A stretch of 64,000 nt of DNA from Ralstonia sp. RRA (lineage in GTDB: Bacteria; Pseudomonadota; Gammaproteobacteria; Burkholderiales; Burkholderiaceae). The notes beneath the pieces were generated by a model, which was not told the DNA's origin, ran no database searches, and saw nothing but the letters and a program-made list of their open reading frames with translations. Positions 21,116-29,518 of the stretch are shown here, in pieces (position 1 is the first letter of the stretch; each line of letters starts with the position of its first letter). The position numbers and the translations under genes were made by a program. The stretch spans positions 2,046,001 through 2,110,000 of the forward strand of contig NZ_CP146091.1 of NCBI RefSeq assembly GCF_037023145.1, written 5' to 3'.

Positions 21116-22090
21116 ATGAAAGCCGTCGTCTGCAAGACCTGGGGCCCGCCCGAATCGCTGGTGATTGAAACGCTACCGGACCTCTCGCCGGGCGCTGGTG
21201 AAGTCGTCATCGACGTGAAGGCTGCGGGGGTGAACTTTCCCGACGTGCTGATCATCCAGAACAAGTACCAGTTCAAGCCCGAGTTGCCTTTCACGCCGGG
21301 CTCGGAAGTGGCGGGCGTGGTCAACGCGGTGGGTGAAGGCGTGTCGCATGTGAAAGCGGGCGACCATGTCATCGCGTTCCTTGGCCAGGGCGCGTTTGCC
21401 TCGCAGGTGAAGGCGTCAGCCAAGGTGGTGATGCCGATGCCGCCGGGCATGGCGTTTGATACGGCAGCAGCGTTCACCCTCACCTACGGCACGTCGCACC
21501 ACGCGGTGGTCGATCGTGGCCAACTGAAGGCGGGCGAAACGATGCTGGTGCTGGGTGCGGCAGGCGGCGTCGGGCTGGCTGCCATCGAAATCGGCAAGGC
21601 CATCGGCGCACGCGTCATTGCCGCCGCGTCGAGCGATGAAAAGCTCGCTGTCTGCAAGGACCACGGCGCCGATGCGCTGATCAACTACGCGACCGAAGAC
21701 CTGCGCGAGCGCATCAAGGAACTGACTGACGGCAAGGGCCCGGACGTGATCTATGACCCGGTCGGCGGCATCTATGCAGAGCCGGCGTTCCGTTCGATCG
21801 CCTGGCGCGGCCGCTATCTGGTGGTGGGCTTTGCCAACGGTGAAATCCCCAAGATGCCGCTGAACCTGGCGCTGCTCAAGGGCGCGTCGTTGGTAGGCGT
21901 GTTCTGGGGCGAGTTCGCGCGCCGCGAGCCGAAGGCCAATCTGGCCAACATGATGCAAATGATCGGCTGGATGAAAGAAGGCAAGATCCGTCCGCATATT
22001 TCAGCGCGCTATCCGCTGGAACAGACCACGCAGGCGCTGCTGGACATGGCGGCACGCAAGGTGACGGGCAAGGTGGTCATCCAACCCTGA
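21116..22090 (+). CDS. NADPH:quinone oxidoreductase family protein
   Basis: Zinc-independent medium-chain dehydrogenase/reductase, quinone-reductase-like. 324 aa. N-terminal GroES-like fold with GVNFPDVLIIQNKYQ and TPGSEVAGVV. Rossmann nucleotide-binding motif LGAAGGVGLAAIE at ~144-156. No zinc-ligand cluster is seen. ATG preceded by TTCAGGAGAC. Divergent from surE across ~220 bases. Exact substrate (quinone, enoyl ketone or other) is not determined. Confidence 0.9.
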   Translation: MKAVVCKTWGPPESLVIETLPDLSPGAGEVVIDVKAAGVNFPDVLIIQNKYQFKPELPFTPGSEVAGVVNAVGEGVSHVKAGDHVIAFLGQGAFASQVKASAKVVMPMPPGMAFDTAAAFTLTYGTSHHAVVDRGQLKAGETMLVLGAAGGVGLAAIEIGKAIGARVIAAASSDEKLAVCKDHGADALINYATEDLRERIKELTDGKGPDVIYDPVGGIYAEPAFRSIAWRGRYLVVGFANGEIPKMPLNLALLKGASLVGVFWGEFARREPKANLANMMQMIGWMKEGKIRPHISARYPLEQTTQALLDMAARKVTGKVVIQP

Positions 22091-22112
22091 GCGTTACCCG
22101 CACGCCAAATAG

Positions 22113-22148
22113 AAAAGCCGCGCTGGCGATTGCCTGGCGCGGCTTTTT
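22113..22148. terminator. Bidirectional terminator between convergent oxidoreductase genes
   Basis: 11-bp inverted repeat (aaaagccgcgc at 22113-22123, gcgcggctttt from 22137) with T's on the right and A's on the left. It serves the plus-strand quinone oxidoreductase and the minus-strand Old Yellow Enzyme that converge here. Confidence 0.85.
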
Positions 22149-22169
22149 TGTTGGGACAGACCGTACTGA

Positions 22170-23276
22170 TTAGGCCGCTTCTTCCAGCGTCGGATAGTCG
22201 GTGTAGCCCTTTTCCTGGCCGCCGTAGTAGGTGTTGCGATCCGGCTTGTTGAGCGTTGCACCGGCACGGAAGCGCGCCACCAGATCCGGGTTGGCGATAA
22301 ACGGACGACCAAAGGCCACCGCATCGGCCAGACCCGAAGCCACCATCTGCTCACCCTCTTCCGCGCTGTACTGGCCGCAGACGATCAGCGTGCCCTTGAA
22401 GGCATCGCGCAATTGGCGGCGGAACTCGCCAGACAGTTCCGGGCCACCTGCCCAATCCGGCTCGGCGATGTGCAGGTAGGCGATACCGCGCTTGGTCAAC
22501 TCACGTGCGAGGTACAGCGCGCTGGCCTCGGCTTCGGCATCTGCAATGTCGTGCGCAACAAAGTGCGGCGACAGGCGAATGCCAACGCGATCCGCGCCGA
22601 TTTCGGCAATGGCCGTATCGACGACTTCCAGAATCAGGCGCGCACGGTTTTCCAGCGAGCCACCGTACTGATCAGTGCGCTGGTTGCTGTTGGTGGAAAG
22701 GAACTGGTGCAGCAGGTAACCGTTGGCGGCATGGATCTCGACGAAATCAAAGCCAGCACGGCGTGCACGCAGTACGGCCTGACGGTACTGCGCAATGACG
22801 TCCGGGATTTCCTCGGTGGCCAGCGCGCGCGGCTCGCTGGTGGGCTCGTTGCCCGGCGTGCCGTCAGGGTGCACGACAAAGCTCTGCGCACCCTTGGCGA
22901 CGATGGCCGACGGCGCGACCGGCGCCTGACCATTTTCTTGCAGCAGCGTGTTCGAGATGCGGCCCACATGCCAGAGCTGCTGCGAGATGCGACCACCCTT
23001 GGCGTGCACGGCATCCACCACAGCCTTCCAGCCGGCTTCCTGTGCGTCGGTGTACATGCCCGGCGTCCAGGCGTAACCCTGGCCCTGGCGGGAAACTTGC
23101 GTGGCTTCCGTCACGATCAGACCGGCCGTCGCGCGCTGCGCGTAGTAGGTCACGTTCAGCTCGGTCGGCACGTCGCCGGGCTGGCCGGCCCGCGAGCGCG
23201 TAAGTGGCGCCATAACGACGCGGTTGGCGAGGGTCGTGCGACCGACCTGGACGGGCGACAGCAGTTGTTGGGTCAT
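22170..23276 (-). CDS. Old Yellow Enzyme family alkene reductase (NemA-like)
   Basis: FMN-dependent flavoenzyme that reduces activated C=C bonds and often nitro or nitrate-ester compounds and electrophiles. 368 aa. Family signatures: MAPLTRSRAGQPGDVP at the N-terminus, FDFVEIHAANGYLLHQFL (the HAAN ligand pair) and YGGSLENRARL. Immediately downstream of a TetR regulator on the same strand, resembling the E. coli nemR-nemA pair. A GACCGGTC palindrome lies in its upstream gap, suggesting control by that regulator. Confidence 0.92.
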   Translation of the reverse strand: MTQQLLSPVQVGRTTLANRVVMAPLTRSRAGQPGDVPTELNVTYYAQRATAGLIVTEATQVSRQGQGYAWTPGMYTDAQEAGWKAVVDAVHAKGGRISQQLWHVGRISNTLLQENGQAPVAPSAIVAKGAQSFVVHPDGTPGNEPTSEPRALATEEIPDVIAQYRQAVLRARRAGFDFVEIHAANGYLLHQFLSTNSNQRTDQYGGSLENRARLILEVVDTAIAEIGADRVGIRLSPHFVAHDIADAEAEASALYLARELTKRGIAYLHIAEPDWAGGPELSGEFRRQLRDAFKGTLIVCGQYSAEEGEQMVASGLADAVAFGRPFIANPDLVARFRAGATLNKPDRNTYYGGQEKGYTDYPTLEEAA

Positions 23277-23307
23277 ATCAGCTCCAGAAAGAGAGAATGC
23301 TTATTAC

Positions 23308-23325
23308 TATTCGACCGGTCATCTA
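23308..23325. promoter_or_regulatory. Candidate TetR operator upstream of the Old Yellow Enzyme gene
   Basis: Perfect 8-bp palindrome gaccggtc (23313-23320) with partly symmetric flanks, ~37 bases upstream of the reductase ATG. It shares the GACCG core with the near-palindrome upstream of the TetR gene at 24032-24046. Inference: both are bound by the linked TetR repressor. Confidence 0.4.
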
Positions 23326-23384
23326 GAACCGGAGTCAAAGAAAAAGCGAGGAACGTGCCTCGCCGGCAATGGATTCAGTTGCGA

Positions 23385-24014
23385 TCAATGTGTTGGCTTG
23401 GCCAAGAGGATTTCGGTTTGCGCCACGCAGCTCCGGAACGCCTCGACGGTCCGGTGCGCCTTGGCCAGCAGCGCCCCGCCCATCCACATGGCGTACAGCC
23501 CCTCGGCCAGATGGCGTGCGTCGCCCACCGGTGCGAGCGAACCATCGGCGACACCCGCCTCGATCACGCTGGCAATGCGGTCCACCATACGCGTCATCCC
23601 CGTCGACAACACCTTGCGCATCGGTTCCGACAGGTCCGACACCTCGCCCGACAACTTGACGGCCAGGCAGGTGACTTCACATGCGCTGCGCTCGTGCAGG
23701 TCAATCCAGGCAGTGAAGTAACGCAGCAGCCGTTCGCGTGCGGTCAGGCGCGTGTCGCTGAACAGGCTGACGACACCCACGTCGTAGTCCTGAAAATACC
23801 GCTCCAGCATGGCAACGCCAAAGTCTTCCTTGGAGCCGAAATAGTAATAGAACGACCCTTTGGGCACCTGCGCACGGCCGAGGATTTCCGCCAACCCGAC
23901 GGCCGAGAAACCGCGCCCGAGGATCAACTCGGCACCGGCGTCCAAGATACGGTCGCGGGTGTCGTGCCGGGCTTCGGTGCCTTCAACGGTGACGGGTTCG
24001 GGGTGCTTGCTCAT
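23385..24014 (-). CDS. TetR family transcriptional regulator
   Basis: Probable repressor of the adjacent Old Yellow Enzyme gene. 209 aa from the ATG at 24014; the frame continues upstream without homology. N-terminal TetR HTH: TRDRILDAGAELILGRGFSAVG then GRAQVPKGSFYYYFGSKEDF. C-terminal ligand domain resembles the TetR_C group of NemR/AcrR-like electrophile sensors. It has Cys residues in the C-terminal half (SACEVTCLAV, SCVAQTE), which would allow thiol-based sensing as in NemR; that is inference. Confidence 0.92.
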   Translation of the reverse strand: MSKHPEPVTVEGTEARHDTRDRILDAGAELILGRGFSAVGLAEILGRAQVPKGSFYYYFGSKEDFGVAMLERYFQDYDVGVVSLFSDTRLTARERLLRYFTAWIDLHERSACEVTCLAVKLSGEVSDLSEPMRKVLSTGMTRMVDRIASVIEAGVADGSLAPVGDARHLAEGLYAMWMGGALLAKAHRTVEAFRSCVAQTEILLAKPTH

Positions 24015-24031
24015 GGTGAATCGGATTGTAG

Positions 24032-24046
24032 TAGACCGACCGTTTA
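24032..24046. promoter_or_regulatory. Candidate TetR operator upstream of the regulator gene
   Basis: Near-palindrome tagaccgaccgttta, with five of seven base pairs symmetric, 18 bases upstream of the TetR ATG. Its position and its shared GACCG core with the site before the reductase gene suggest autoregulation. Confidence 0.4.
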
Positions 24047-24106
24047 GTTGCACAACCCTGCTCTTGGCAGGGTTGATGTGACCGTTAGTTAGCCTACTTC
24101 GGGTGT

Positions 24107-24898
24107 TCAGAGCTTTTCGGTTTCGCCGGTCTTGGGCTGCCAGCGCATCAGGCGCTTTTCCACCAGACCGACCAACCAATCGAGTACCAGTGCAAACACT
24201 GTCAGCACGACAATGCCGGCAAACACGGTGTTGATGTCGAACGTGCCCTCGGCCTGCAGGATCAGGTAACCGACGCCGCGCGCAGAGCCCAGGTACTCGC
24301 CCACCACTGCCCCCACAAACGCGAGACCCACCGACGTATGCAGCGACGAGAACACCCAGCTCGTTGCGCTCGGCAGATAGACGAAGCGCAACAGCTGTCG
24401 CTGCGAGGCCCCCAGCATGCGCGCATTGGAGAGCACCACGGGGCTCACTTCTTTCACGCCCTGGTAGACGTTGAAGAACACGATGAAGAACACCAGCGTG
24501 ACCGCCAGCGCAACCTTCGACCAGATCCCCAGCCCAAACCAAACGCCGAAGATGGGCGCCAGAATCACGCGCGGCATCGAGTTGGCAGCCTTGATGTACG
24601 GATCGAGCACCGCAGACACCGCAGGGCTCAGTGCCAGCCACAGCCCGGCACCCAGGCCAGTGGCCGTGCCGATGACGAAGGCCAGTACGGTTTCCGCCAG
24701 CGTCACCCCAAGGTGCTGGTAAATATCGCCTTCGGTCACGAACCATGCCCAGATGCGCTGCGCAACGATGAGCGGCTCGCCGAAGAAAAATGCGACGTCT
24801 TGCGAGCGCGTGGCGAAGTGCCAGACACCCAGCGTGACGACAAGGAGACCAAGCTGCCAGGCACGCAGCGTGAACGGAGAGAGCGGACGATTAGCCAT
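24107..24898 (-). CDS. ABC transporter permease, taurine/nitrate/sulfonate-type
   Basis: Inner-membrane permease (SsuC/TauC/BPD_transp_1 family) of an import system. 263 aa with about six hydrophobic helices. The EAA loop lies around NARMLGASQRQLLRFVYLPSA, which docks the ATPase. Last gene of the minus-strand cluster binding protein - ATPase - permease; the ATPase ends 23 bases upstream. Substrate class is not resolved by the sequence. Confidence 0.9.
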   Translation of the reverse strand: MANRPLSPFTLRAWQLGLLVVTLGVWHFATRSQDVAFFFGEPLIVAQRIWAWFVTEGDIYQHLGVTLAETVLAFVIGTATGLGAGLWLALSPAVSAVLDPYIKAANSMPRVILAPIFGVWFGLGIWSKVALAVTLVFFIVFFNVYQGVKEVSPVVLSNARMLGASQRQLLRFVYLPSATSWVFSSLHTSVGLAFVGAVVGEYLGSARGVGYLILQAEGTFDINTVFAGIVVLTVFALVLDWLVGLVEKRLMRWQPKTGETEKL

Positions 24899-24921
24899 GA
24901 GAGAGATCGATCGAATTCGGT

Positions 24922-25734
24922 TCAGGCCACGCGGCGATGTTGCGCGTAACCCTTGAGCACTTCTTCGCGCAGCACATCCCAGATGCGCGAATGCAAATCG
25001 ACAAAGCCAGCCTGATCGCGAATCTCGGCCACATCGCGCGGGCGCGGCAGGTCGATCACGAATTCGCCAATCGGGTGCGTGCCGGGGCCGGCCGACAGCA
25101 CGACCACGCGGTCGCTCATGGCAATGGCCTCGTCCAGATCGTGTGTGATGAACAGCACGGCCTTGCGCTTGGCAGCCCAGAGGTCGAGCACCTCGTTCTC
25201 CATCAACTGGCGCGTCTGGATGTCGAGCGCAGAAAACGGCTCGTCCATGAGGATGATGTCGGGGTCGAGCACCAACGTTTGCGCCAGGCTCACGCGCTTG
25301 CGCATGCCGCCGGAGAGTTGATGCGGATAGCGATCTTCAAACCCGGCCAAACCCACGCGCGTCAGCCACGACATCGCCAGTTCGCGCGCTTCCTTGTCGG
25401 GCGTGCCGCGAAACTCCAGCCCGGCCAGCACGTTATCGAGCGCGCTGCGCCACGGCATCAATGCTTCAGCCTGAAACATGTAGCCGGCACGGCGGTTGAT
25501 GCCGACCAGCGGTTCGCCAAACACGCGCACCTGCCCTGACGATGGCTGCAGCAGCCCCGCCGCCAGGTTCAGCAGGGTGGATTTTCCACAGCCGGTTGGG
25601 CCCACCACAGAGACGAACTCGCCGGCCTGGATGTCCAGCGTCGTGTTCTGCACAGCCGTATAGCGCTGGCCCGGTTTGTCTGGTGAAAGGAAGGTACAGG
25701 TGATCTGGTCGAACGAAAGCGCGGGCGTCGTCAT
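24922..25734 (-). CDS. ABC transporter ATP-binding protein, taurine/nitrate/sulfonate-type
   Basis: ATPase subunit partnering the adjacent permease. 270 aa. Walker A GPTGCGKST (45-53), Q-loop, signature LSGGMRKRVSLAQ (~145), Walker B ILMDEPFSALD and the switch His in FITHDLDEA. Closest pattern is SsuB/TauB/NrtD. It is separated from the upstream binding-protein gene by 196 bases that hold a long palindromic repeat, so expression of the two halves of the importer may differ. Confidence 0.93.
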   Translation of the reverse strand: MTTPALSFDQITCTFLSPDKPGQRYTAVQNTTLDIQAGEFVSVVGPTGCGKSTLLNLAAGLLQPSSGQVRVFGEPLVGINRRAGYMFQAEALMPWRSALDNVLAGLEFRGTPDKEARELAMSWLTRVGLAGFEDRYPHQLSGGMRKRVSLAQTLVLDPDIILMDEPFSALDIQTRQLMENEVLDLWAAKRKAVLFITHDLDEAIAMSDRVVVLSAGPGTHPIGEFVIDLPRPRDVAEIRDQAGFVDLHSRIWDVLREEVLKGYAQHRRVA

Positions 25735-25809
25735 GGTGTCTGCCTGATGGCTACCAAGAAAGCAATGCGCCCGGTTGGACCGGGCGCAGGATAAGAGTCT
25801 GTTGGACTC

Positions 25810-25932
25810 AAAACCAGTTCATGATCCGTAGCGAGCGGCCCGAGATTGCCCCGAGAAGCGCAACCGTACGTGAGTACGGGGAGCATCGCAGGGGCAATCT
25901 CGGGACGCGCAGTAGGATCATGAGCTGGTTTT
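25810..25932. repeat. Palindromic intergenic repeat, copy A (123 bp)
   Basis: Long imperfect palindrome. An 18-bp terminal inverted repeat (aaaaccagttcatgatcc / ggatcatgagctggtttt, one mismatch) encloses a 14-bp arm pair (cccgagattgcccc / ggggcaatctcggg). At the centre is a 6-bp hairpin, ccgtac-gtga-gtacgg. It fills the gap between the binding-protein and ATPase genes; its right edge overlaps the binding-protein stop codon (25931-25933). A second copy is at 28322-28444. No open reading frame inside. It resembles ERIC-type structured elements in size and form, though the sequence is not one I recognise. Confidence 0.85.
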
Positions 25933-26980
25933 AGTGGTACTTGGCGTTGGCCTTTTGCACGAAGGTGTTGGTGAAGGTCTGGTCCAGCTTGATCTGCTTG
26001 CCCTTCACTTCCGCATCAAATTCCGACAGCGTACGCAGTGCCGTGGTCGGGCCGTCGGCGGGCATTGTGCCGTCCGGCGAGATGGCCTCGCGCACCTTGT
26101 CCCACGCAGCCAGATACAGCGCACGATCCCCCAGCAGGTAGGCTTCCGGCACGGTCTTGACGATGTCCGACGGGCCTGCCTTCTGCAGCCACTTCAGCGC
26201 GCGCACCATGGCGTTGGTCAGCGCCTGCGTCGTGTTGGGGTTCTTCTGGATGAACGCGGTGGACGCATACAGGCAGCCGGCCGGCATATTGCCGCCGAAG
26301 ACGGCCTTGGTATCGGCCAGCGTGCGGGTGTCGGAAACGACGCGCACTTCGTTCTTCTGCGTGAGCATCGACATGACCGGGTCTAGGTTGGCCAGCGCAT
26401 CGATCTGCCCTGCGCGGATGGCCGCAATGGCACCGTTGCTCGGGCCCACACCAATGATCGACACCTCGTTCGGCTTGATGCCGGCGCGCGCCAGCACGTA
26501 GTTGACCATGATGTTGGTCGACGAGCCCGGCGCCGTCACGCCGATCTTCTTGCCCTTCAGGTCAGCAATCGACTTATAGTTGGCCATCGTCTTGTTGTTG
26601 ACCGCCAGCACGATCTGCGGAGCGCGGCCTTGCAGTACGAACTCCTGGTACATCTGGCCCTTGGCCTGCAGCACCAGCGTGTGTTCGTAGGCGCCACTCA
26701 CCACGTCAGCGCTGCCGCCAACCACGGCCTGCAGTGCCTTGGCACCGCCAGCAAAGTCGACGATCTCAACATCCAGGCCTTCGTCCTTGAAGTAGCCCAG
26801 GCGCTCGGCAATCGTCAGCGGCAGGTAGTAGAACAAGGCCTTGCCGCCCACGGCGATGGTCACCTTGCTCTTCTCAGGCTTGCCCTGCGCCAGCACGGCG
26901 GGGCTGGCTGCCAGCAGGCTCGTCGCGCATAGCGCTGCGCCCATCCATTTTGCCCAGCGGCTGATGCCTCGTGTCCCCAT
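25931..26980 (-). CDS. ABC transporter substrate-binding protein (NMT1/TauA-like)
   Basis: Periplasmic binding protein of the adjacent importer. 349 aa. Signal peptide at residues ~1-32 (hydrophobic core ATSLLAASPAVLA, cut after LAQG region). The mature part follows the NMT1/SsuA fold: LPLTIAERLGYFKDEGLDVEIVDF, then VGVTAPGSSTNI-like ligand loop (KKIGVTAPGSSTN). Such proteins bind sulfonates, nitrate, pyrimidine precursors, phthalate or other small organic anions. It follows the CoA-transferase gene by 108 bases on the same strand, suggesting the ligand might be a carboxylic acid. Confidence 0.9.
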   Translation of the reverse strand: MGTRGISRWAKWMGAALCATSLLAASPAVLAQGKPEKSKVTIAVGGKALFYYLPLTIAERLGYFKDEGLDVEIVDFAGGAKALQAVVGGSADVVSGAYEHTLVLQAKGQMYQEFVLQGRAPQIVLAVNNKTMANYKSIADLKGKKIGVTAPGSSTNIMVNYVLARAGIKPNEVSIIGVGPSNGAIAAIRAGQIDALANLDPVMSMLTQKNEVRVVSDTRTLADTKAVFGGNMPAGCLYASTAFIQKNPNTTQALTNAMVRALKWLQKAGPSDIVKTVPEAYLLGDRALYLAAWDKVREAISPDGTMPADGPTTALRTLSEFDAEVKGKQIKLDQTFTNTFVQKANAKYH

Positions 26981-27088
26981 GCTTGTCTCCTGAATGCGTT
27001 GTTCTGCGAACCTGTCCAGCGTTCACTGCCTTGGCGGCGATATTACCGCAACGATTTGCCACACAACATGCGGGATGGTCCTAGCTCT

Positions 27089-28297
27089 TTAGCCTGCCGC
27101 CTCGGCAACCACGCCTTGTGCGGCCAGCGCATCGATCTGCGCGTCGGTCAGGCCGTGGCTGCGCAGCACGTCGCGCGTGTGCTGACCCAGGCGTGGAGCA
27201 CTGGCCTGTACCGCACCGGGTGTGCCGGAAAGCTTGGGTACCACGCCCGGCATCTCGACATCGATGCCCGATTGCGCACGCACGGTCTCGATGACACCCC
27301 GCGCGCGATAGTGCGGGTCGGCAGCAATGTCGGCGATGGTGTAGATCGGCCCGCTGGGCACCTCGGCCTCTTGCAGCGCAGCCAGAACCTCTGCAATGGG
27401 AAGCGCTCCCGTCCACGCGTTGATGGCGGCATCGATCTCGTCGACGCGGGCGGCGCGGCCGTCGTTGCGCGCAAGGCCTGGATCATCGGCGAGGTCTGGC
27501 CGGCCCATGCGCTGCATCAGGCGGCGGAAGATGTTGTCGCCGTTCGCGGCGATCAAGACGTACTCGCCGCCCGCACAGCGATAGGCATTGGATGGCGCAA
27601 TGCCCGGCAATGCCCCGCCGGCTGGGTGGCGAATGGCGCCGAATACCGAGTACTCCGGCAGCAGACTCTCCGTCAGGTTGAAGACCGACTCATACAACGC
27701 CACGTCGATCACCTGCCCCTTGCCGCCGCGCGCGTCGCGTTCATACAGCGCGAGCAGCACGCCCAGCGCGCCGTGCAACCCGGCAATCGTGTCGCCCAGC
27801 GACAGCCCAGCGCGCGCAGGCGGGCGCCCCGGCTCACCGGTCAGGTAGCGCAGGCCGGCCATCGCCTCGGCAATCGCTGCAAAGCCCGGCTCGTCGCGCT
27901 TGGGGCCAGTCTGACCGTAGCCCGATACGCGCAGCATGATGAGCTTTGGGTTGATGGCCGACAGTGCCTCGTACGACAGGCCCCACTTCTCCATCGTGCC
28001 GGGGCGGAAATTTTCAATGAGCACGTCGGCCTCGGCGGCCAGCTTGCGCACCACCTCCTGGCCCTCGGGCACACGCAAATCCACGCAGACAGACTGCTTG
28101 TTGCGCGACTGCGCCTCCCACCAGACCGAGGTGCCTTCATGCAGCATCCGCCATTTGCGCAGCGGATCGCCCTGCCCCGGCGGCTCGATCTTGATGACCT
28201 GCGCGCCAAAATCGGCGAGCGTCTTGGCGGCAAACGGCCCGGCAATCAATTGCCCGAGTTCGAGCACGCGGATGTTCTGCAAAACCTGAGTCGACAT
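27089..28297 (-). CDS. Family III CoA-transferase (CaiB/BaiF)
   Basis: Transfers CoA between acyl-CoA and a free carboxylic acid. 402 aa. The N-terminal signature RVLELGQLIAGPFAAKTLADFGAQVIKIE and the mid-protein SLGDTIAG place the catalytic aspartate at residue 169, the same number as in formyl-CoA transferase. Also present is the VLIENFRPG motif. Located between a LysR regulator upstream and an ABC importer downstream, all on the minus strand. The acid substrate is unknown; activation of the imported compound is a reasonable inference. Confidence 0.93.
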   Translation of the reverse strand: MSTQVLQNIRVLELGQLIAGPFAAKTLADFGAQVIKIEPPGQGDPLRKWRMLHEGTSVWWEAQSRNKQSVCVDLRVPEGQEVVRKLAAEADVLIENFRPGTMEKWGLSYEALSAINPKLIMLRVSGYGQTGPKRDEPGFAAIAEAMAGLRYLTGEPGRPPARAGLSLGDTIAGLHGALGVLLALYERDARGGKGQVIDVALYESVFNLTESLLPEYSVFGAIRHPAGGALPGIAPSNAYRCAGGEYVLIAANGDNIFRRLMQRMGRPDLADDPGLARNDGRAARVDEIDAAINAWTGALPIAEVLAALQEAEVPSGPIYTIADIAADPHYRARGVIETVRAQSGIDVEMPGVVPKLSGTPGAVQASAPRLGQHTRDVLRSHGLTDAQIDALAAQGVVAEAAG

Positions 28298-28321
28298 GGT
28301 CGTATAGAGAACGTTGAATTC

Positions 28322-28444
28322 AGAACCTGTTCACGATCCGTAGCGAGCGGCCCGAGGTTGGCAGGAGAAGCGCAGCCGTACAGGAGTACGGCGAGCATCG
28401 CAGTGCCAAGATCGGGTTGCGCAGTAGGATCATGAACAGGTTCT
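28322..28444. repeat. Palindromic intergenic repeat, copy B (123 bp)
   Basis: Same architecture and length as copy A at 25810-25932. An 18-bp terminal inverted repeat (agaacctgttcacgatcc / ggatcatgaacaggttct, one mismatch) encloses inner arms cccgaggttggca / tgccaagatcggg and a central hairpin ccgtac-agga-gtacgg. It fills the gap between the LysR gene and the CoA-transferase gene, and its right edge reaches the first base of the LysR stop codon (28444-28446). Several differences from copy A occur on both arms at once, so pairing is kept. Confidence 0.85.
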
Positions 28445-29370
28445 CAGAGTGCGGCAGGATTGCCGAGTAGATGCGTCATCAGCAGGCGCGCGGAACTGGT
28501 GAGCGCATCAGGATCGCGCACACCCACCAGTAGGCGGCGATGCGCCCATTCGTCTTGCAGCGGCACCAATGCGAGGCCCGCGCCCGGCAGGCTCGACACG
28601 TGTCCCTGTGCGGCAATACGCGGCAGCACCCCCACGCCCAGACCCGAGGCCACCATGCGGCAGACCGCCTCAAAGCTGCGCACCTGAATGCGCAAGCGCA
28701 GCGGCTTGCCAAGGCGCTGGCTCTCTTCCAGCAGTTGCGCGGCGAGCGACGTGCCGGGCGGCAGGCTGACGAAATCGAACTCCACCGCATCGGCAAAACT
28801 CACCTGCTTGCGGCCTGCCAGCGGGTGGCTGCGCGGCGTGACAAGGGCGAGATCGTCCTCGCGGTAGTCAAACGATTGCAACCCATCGCATGGCGTGCCG
28901 GCGGCGAAGATGCCGAGGTCTGCACGGTTCTCGCGCAGCGCGGCGACGATATCGCCACTGTCCTGCTCCTCCAGCGCGATGCGGATGGCCGGATTGGCCA
29001 GCATGAAGGCAGCCAGGTCATCGGCCAGGAACTGCGTGATCGACGAGGTATTGGCCCACACGCGCACCAGCCCGCGCGTACCGGCGGCAAAGTCCGACAG
29101 CGCGCCGGCCATGCGCTCGACGTCCTGCAAGATGCCGACGGCATGGCGAAAGCACGCTTGGCCAGCCTCGGTCAGTTCCACCCCGGCGGCATGGCGATAC
29201 AGCAGCGGCGCGCCCACAGCGGCTTCCAGGTCGGAAATCCGCTTGCTTGCCGCGGCTACGGCCAGGTGTGATTGCCGCGCCCCAGCAGAAATGCTGCCCA
29301 GCCGGGCCACCGCCACAAACAGGCCGAGGGTGACAAGATCAAAGCGGGCAAGGTTCATCGTGGAAGCCAT
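28444..29370 (-). CDS. LysR family transcriptional regulator
   Basis: Probable regulator of the downstream CoA-transferase/importer genes and perhaps of the divergent porin. 308 aa from the first ATG at 29370; a second ATG at 29358 gives 304 aa, and the frame also allows an upstream TTG at 29406. HTH at ~10-65 (FVAVARLGSISAGARQSHLAVAAASKRISDLEAAVG). Type 2 periplasmic-binding-like effector domain ~95-300. The co-inducer is unknown. Confidence 0.93.
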   Translation of the reverse strand: MASTMNLARFDLVTLGLFVAVARLGSISAGARQSHLAVAAASKRISDLEAAVGAPLLYRHAAGVELTEAGQACFRHAVGILQDVERMAGALSDFAAGTRGLVRVWANTSSITQFLADDLAAFMLANPAIRIALEEQDSGDIVAALRENRADLGIFAAGTPCDGLQSFDYREDDLALVTPRSHPLAGRKQVSFADAVEFDFVSLPPGTSLAAQLLEESQRLGKPLRLRIQVRSFEAVCRMVASGLGVGVLPRIAAQGHVSSLPGAGLALVPLQDEWAHRRLLVGVRDPDALTSSARLLMTHLLGNPAAL

Positions 29371-29518
29371 CTGGCGGAGTTGGAGAAATGCGACAAGTTC
29401 GTGCAAACGGCGCGGTTTTCACCGGTTGGTCATGACACGGCGTTTACTATCGCCGGGTTTTTGCCTATTCCGAGCGCACAAGCTTGGAATTCTAGCGGTT
29501 GCCCTCTCTGTTTCGCCC

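Noticed and set aside
22413..24047. 544-residue plus-strand open frame
   Set aside because: Antisense across the Old Yellow Enzyme and TetR genes; composition typical of a shadow frame.
24015..24746. Upstream extension of the TetR frame into the permease region
   Set aside because: Overlaps the permease gene in another frame; the TetR HTH begins right after the ATG at 24014.
26999..28435. 478-residue plus-strand open frame
   Set aside because: Antisense to the CoA-transferase gene, which has clear family motifs; also runs through repeat copy B.
28895..29518. Long upstream extension of the OprB-like porin frame
   Set aside because: Runs antisense through the LysR gene; the signal peptide and ATG at 29519 define the true start.
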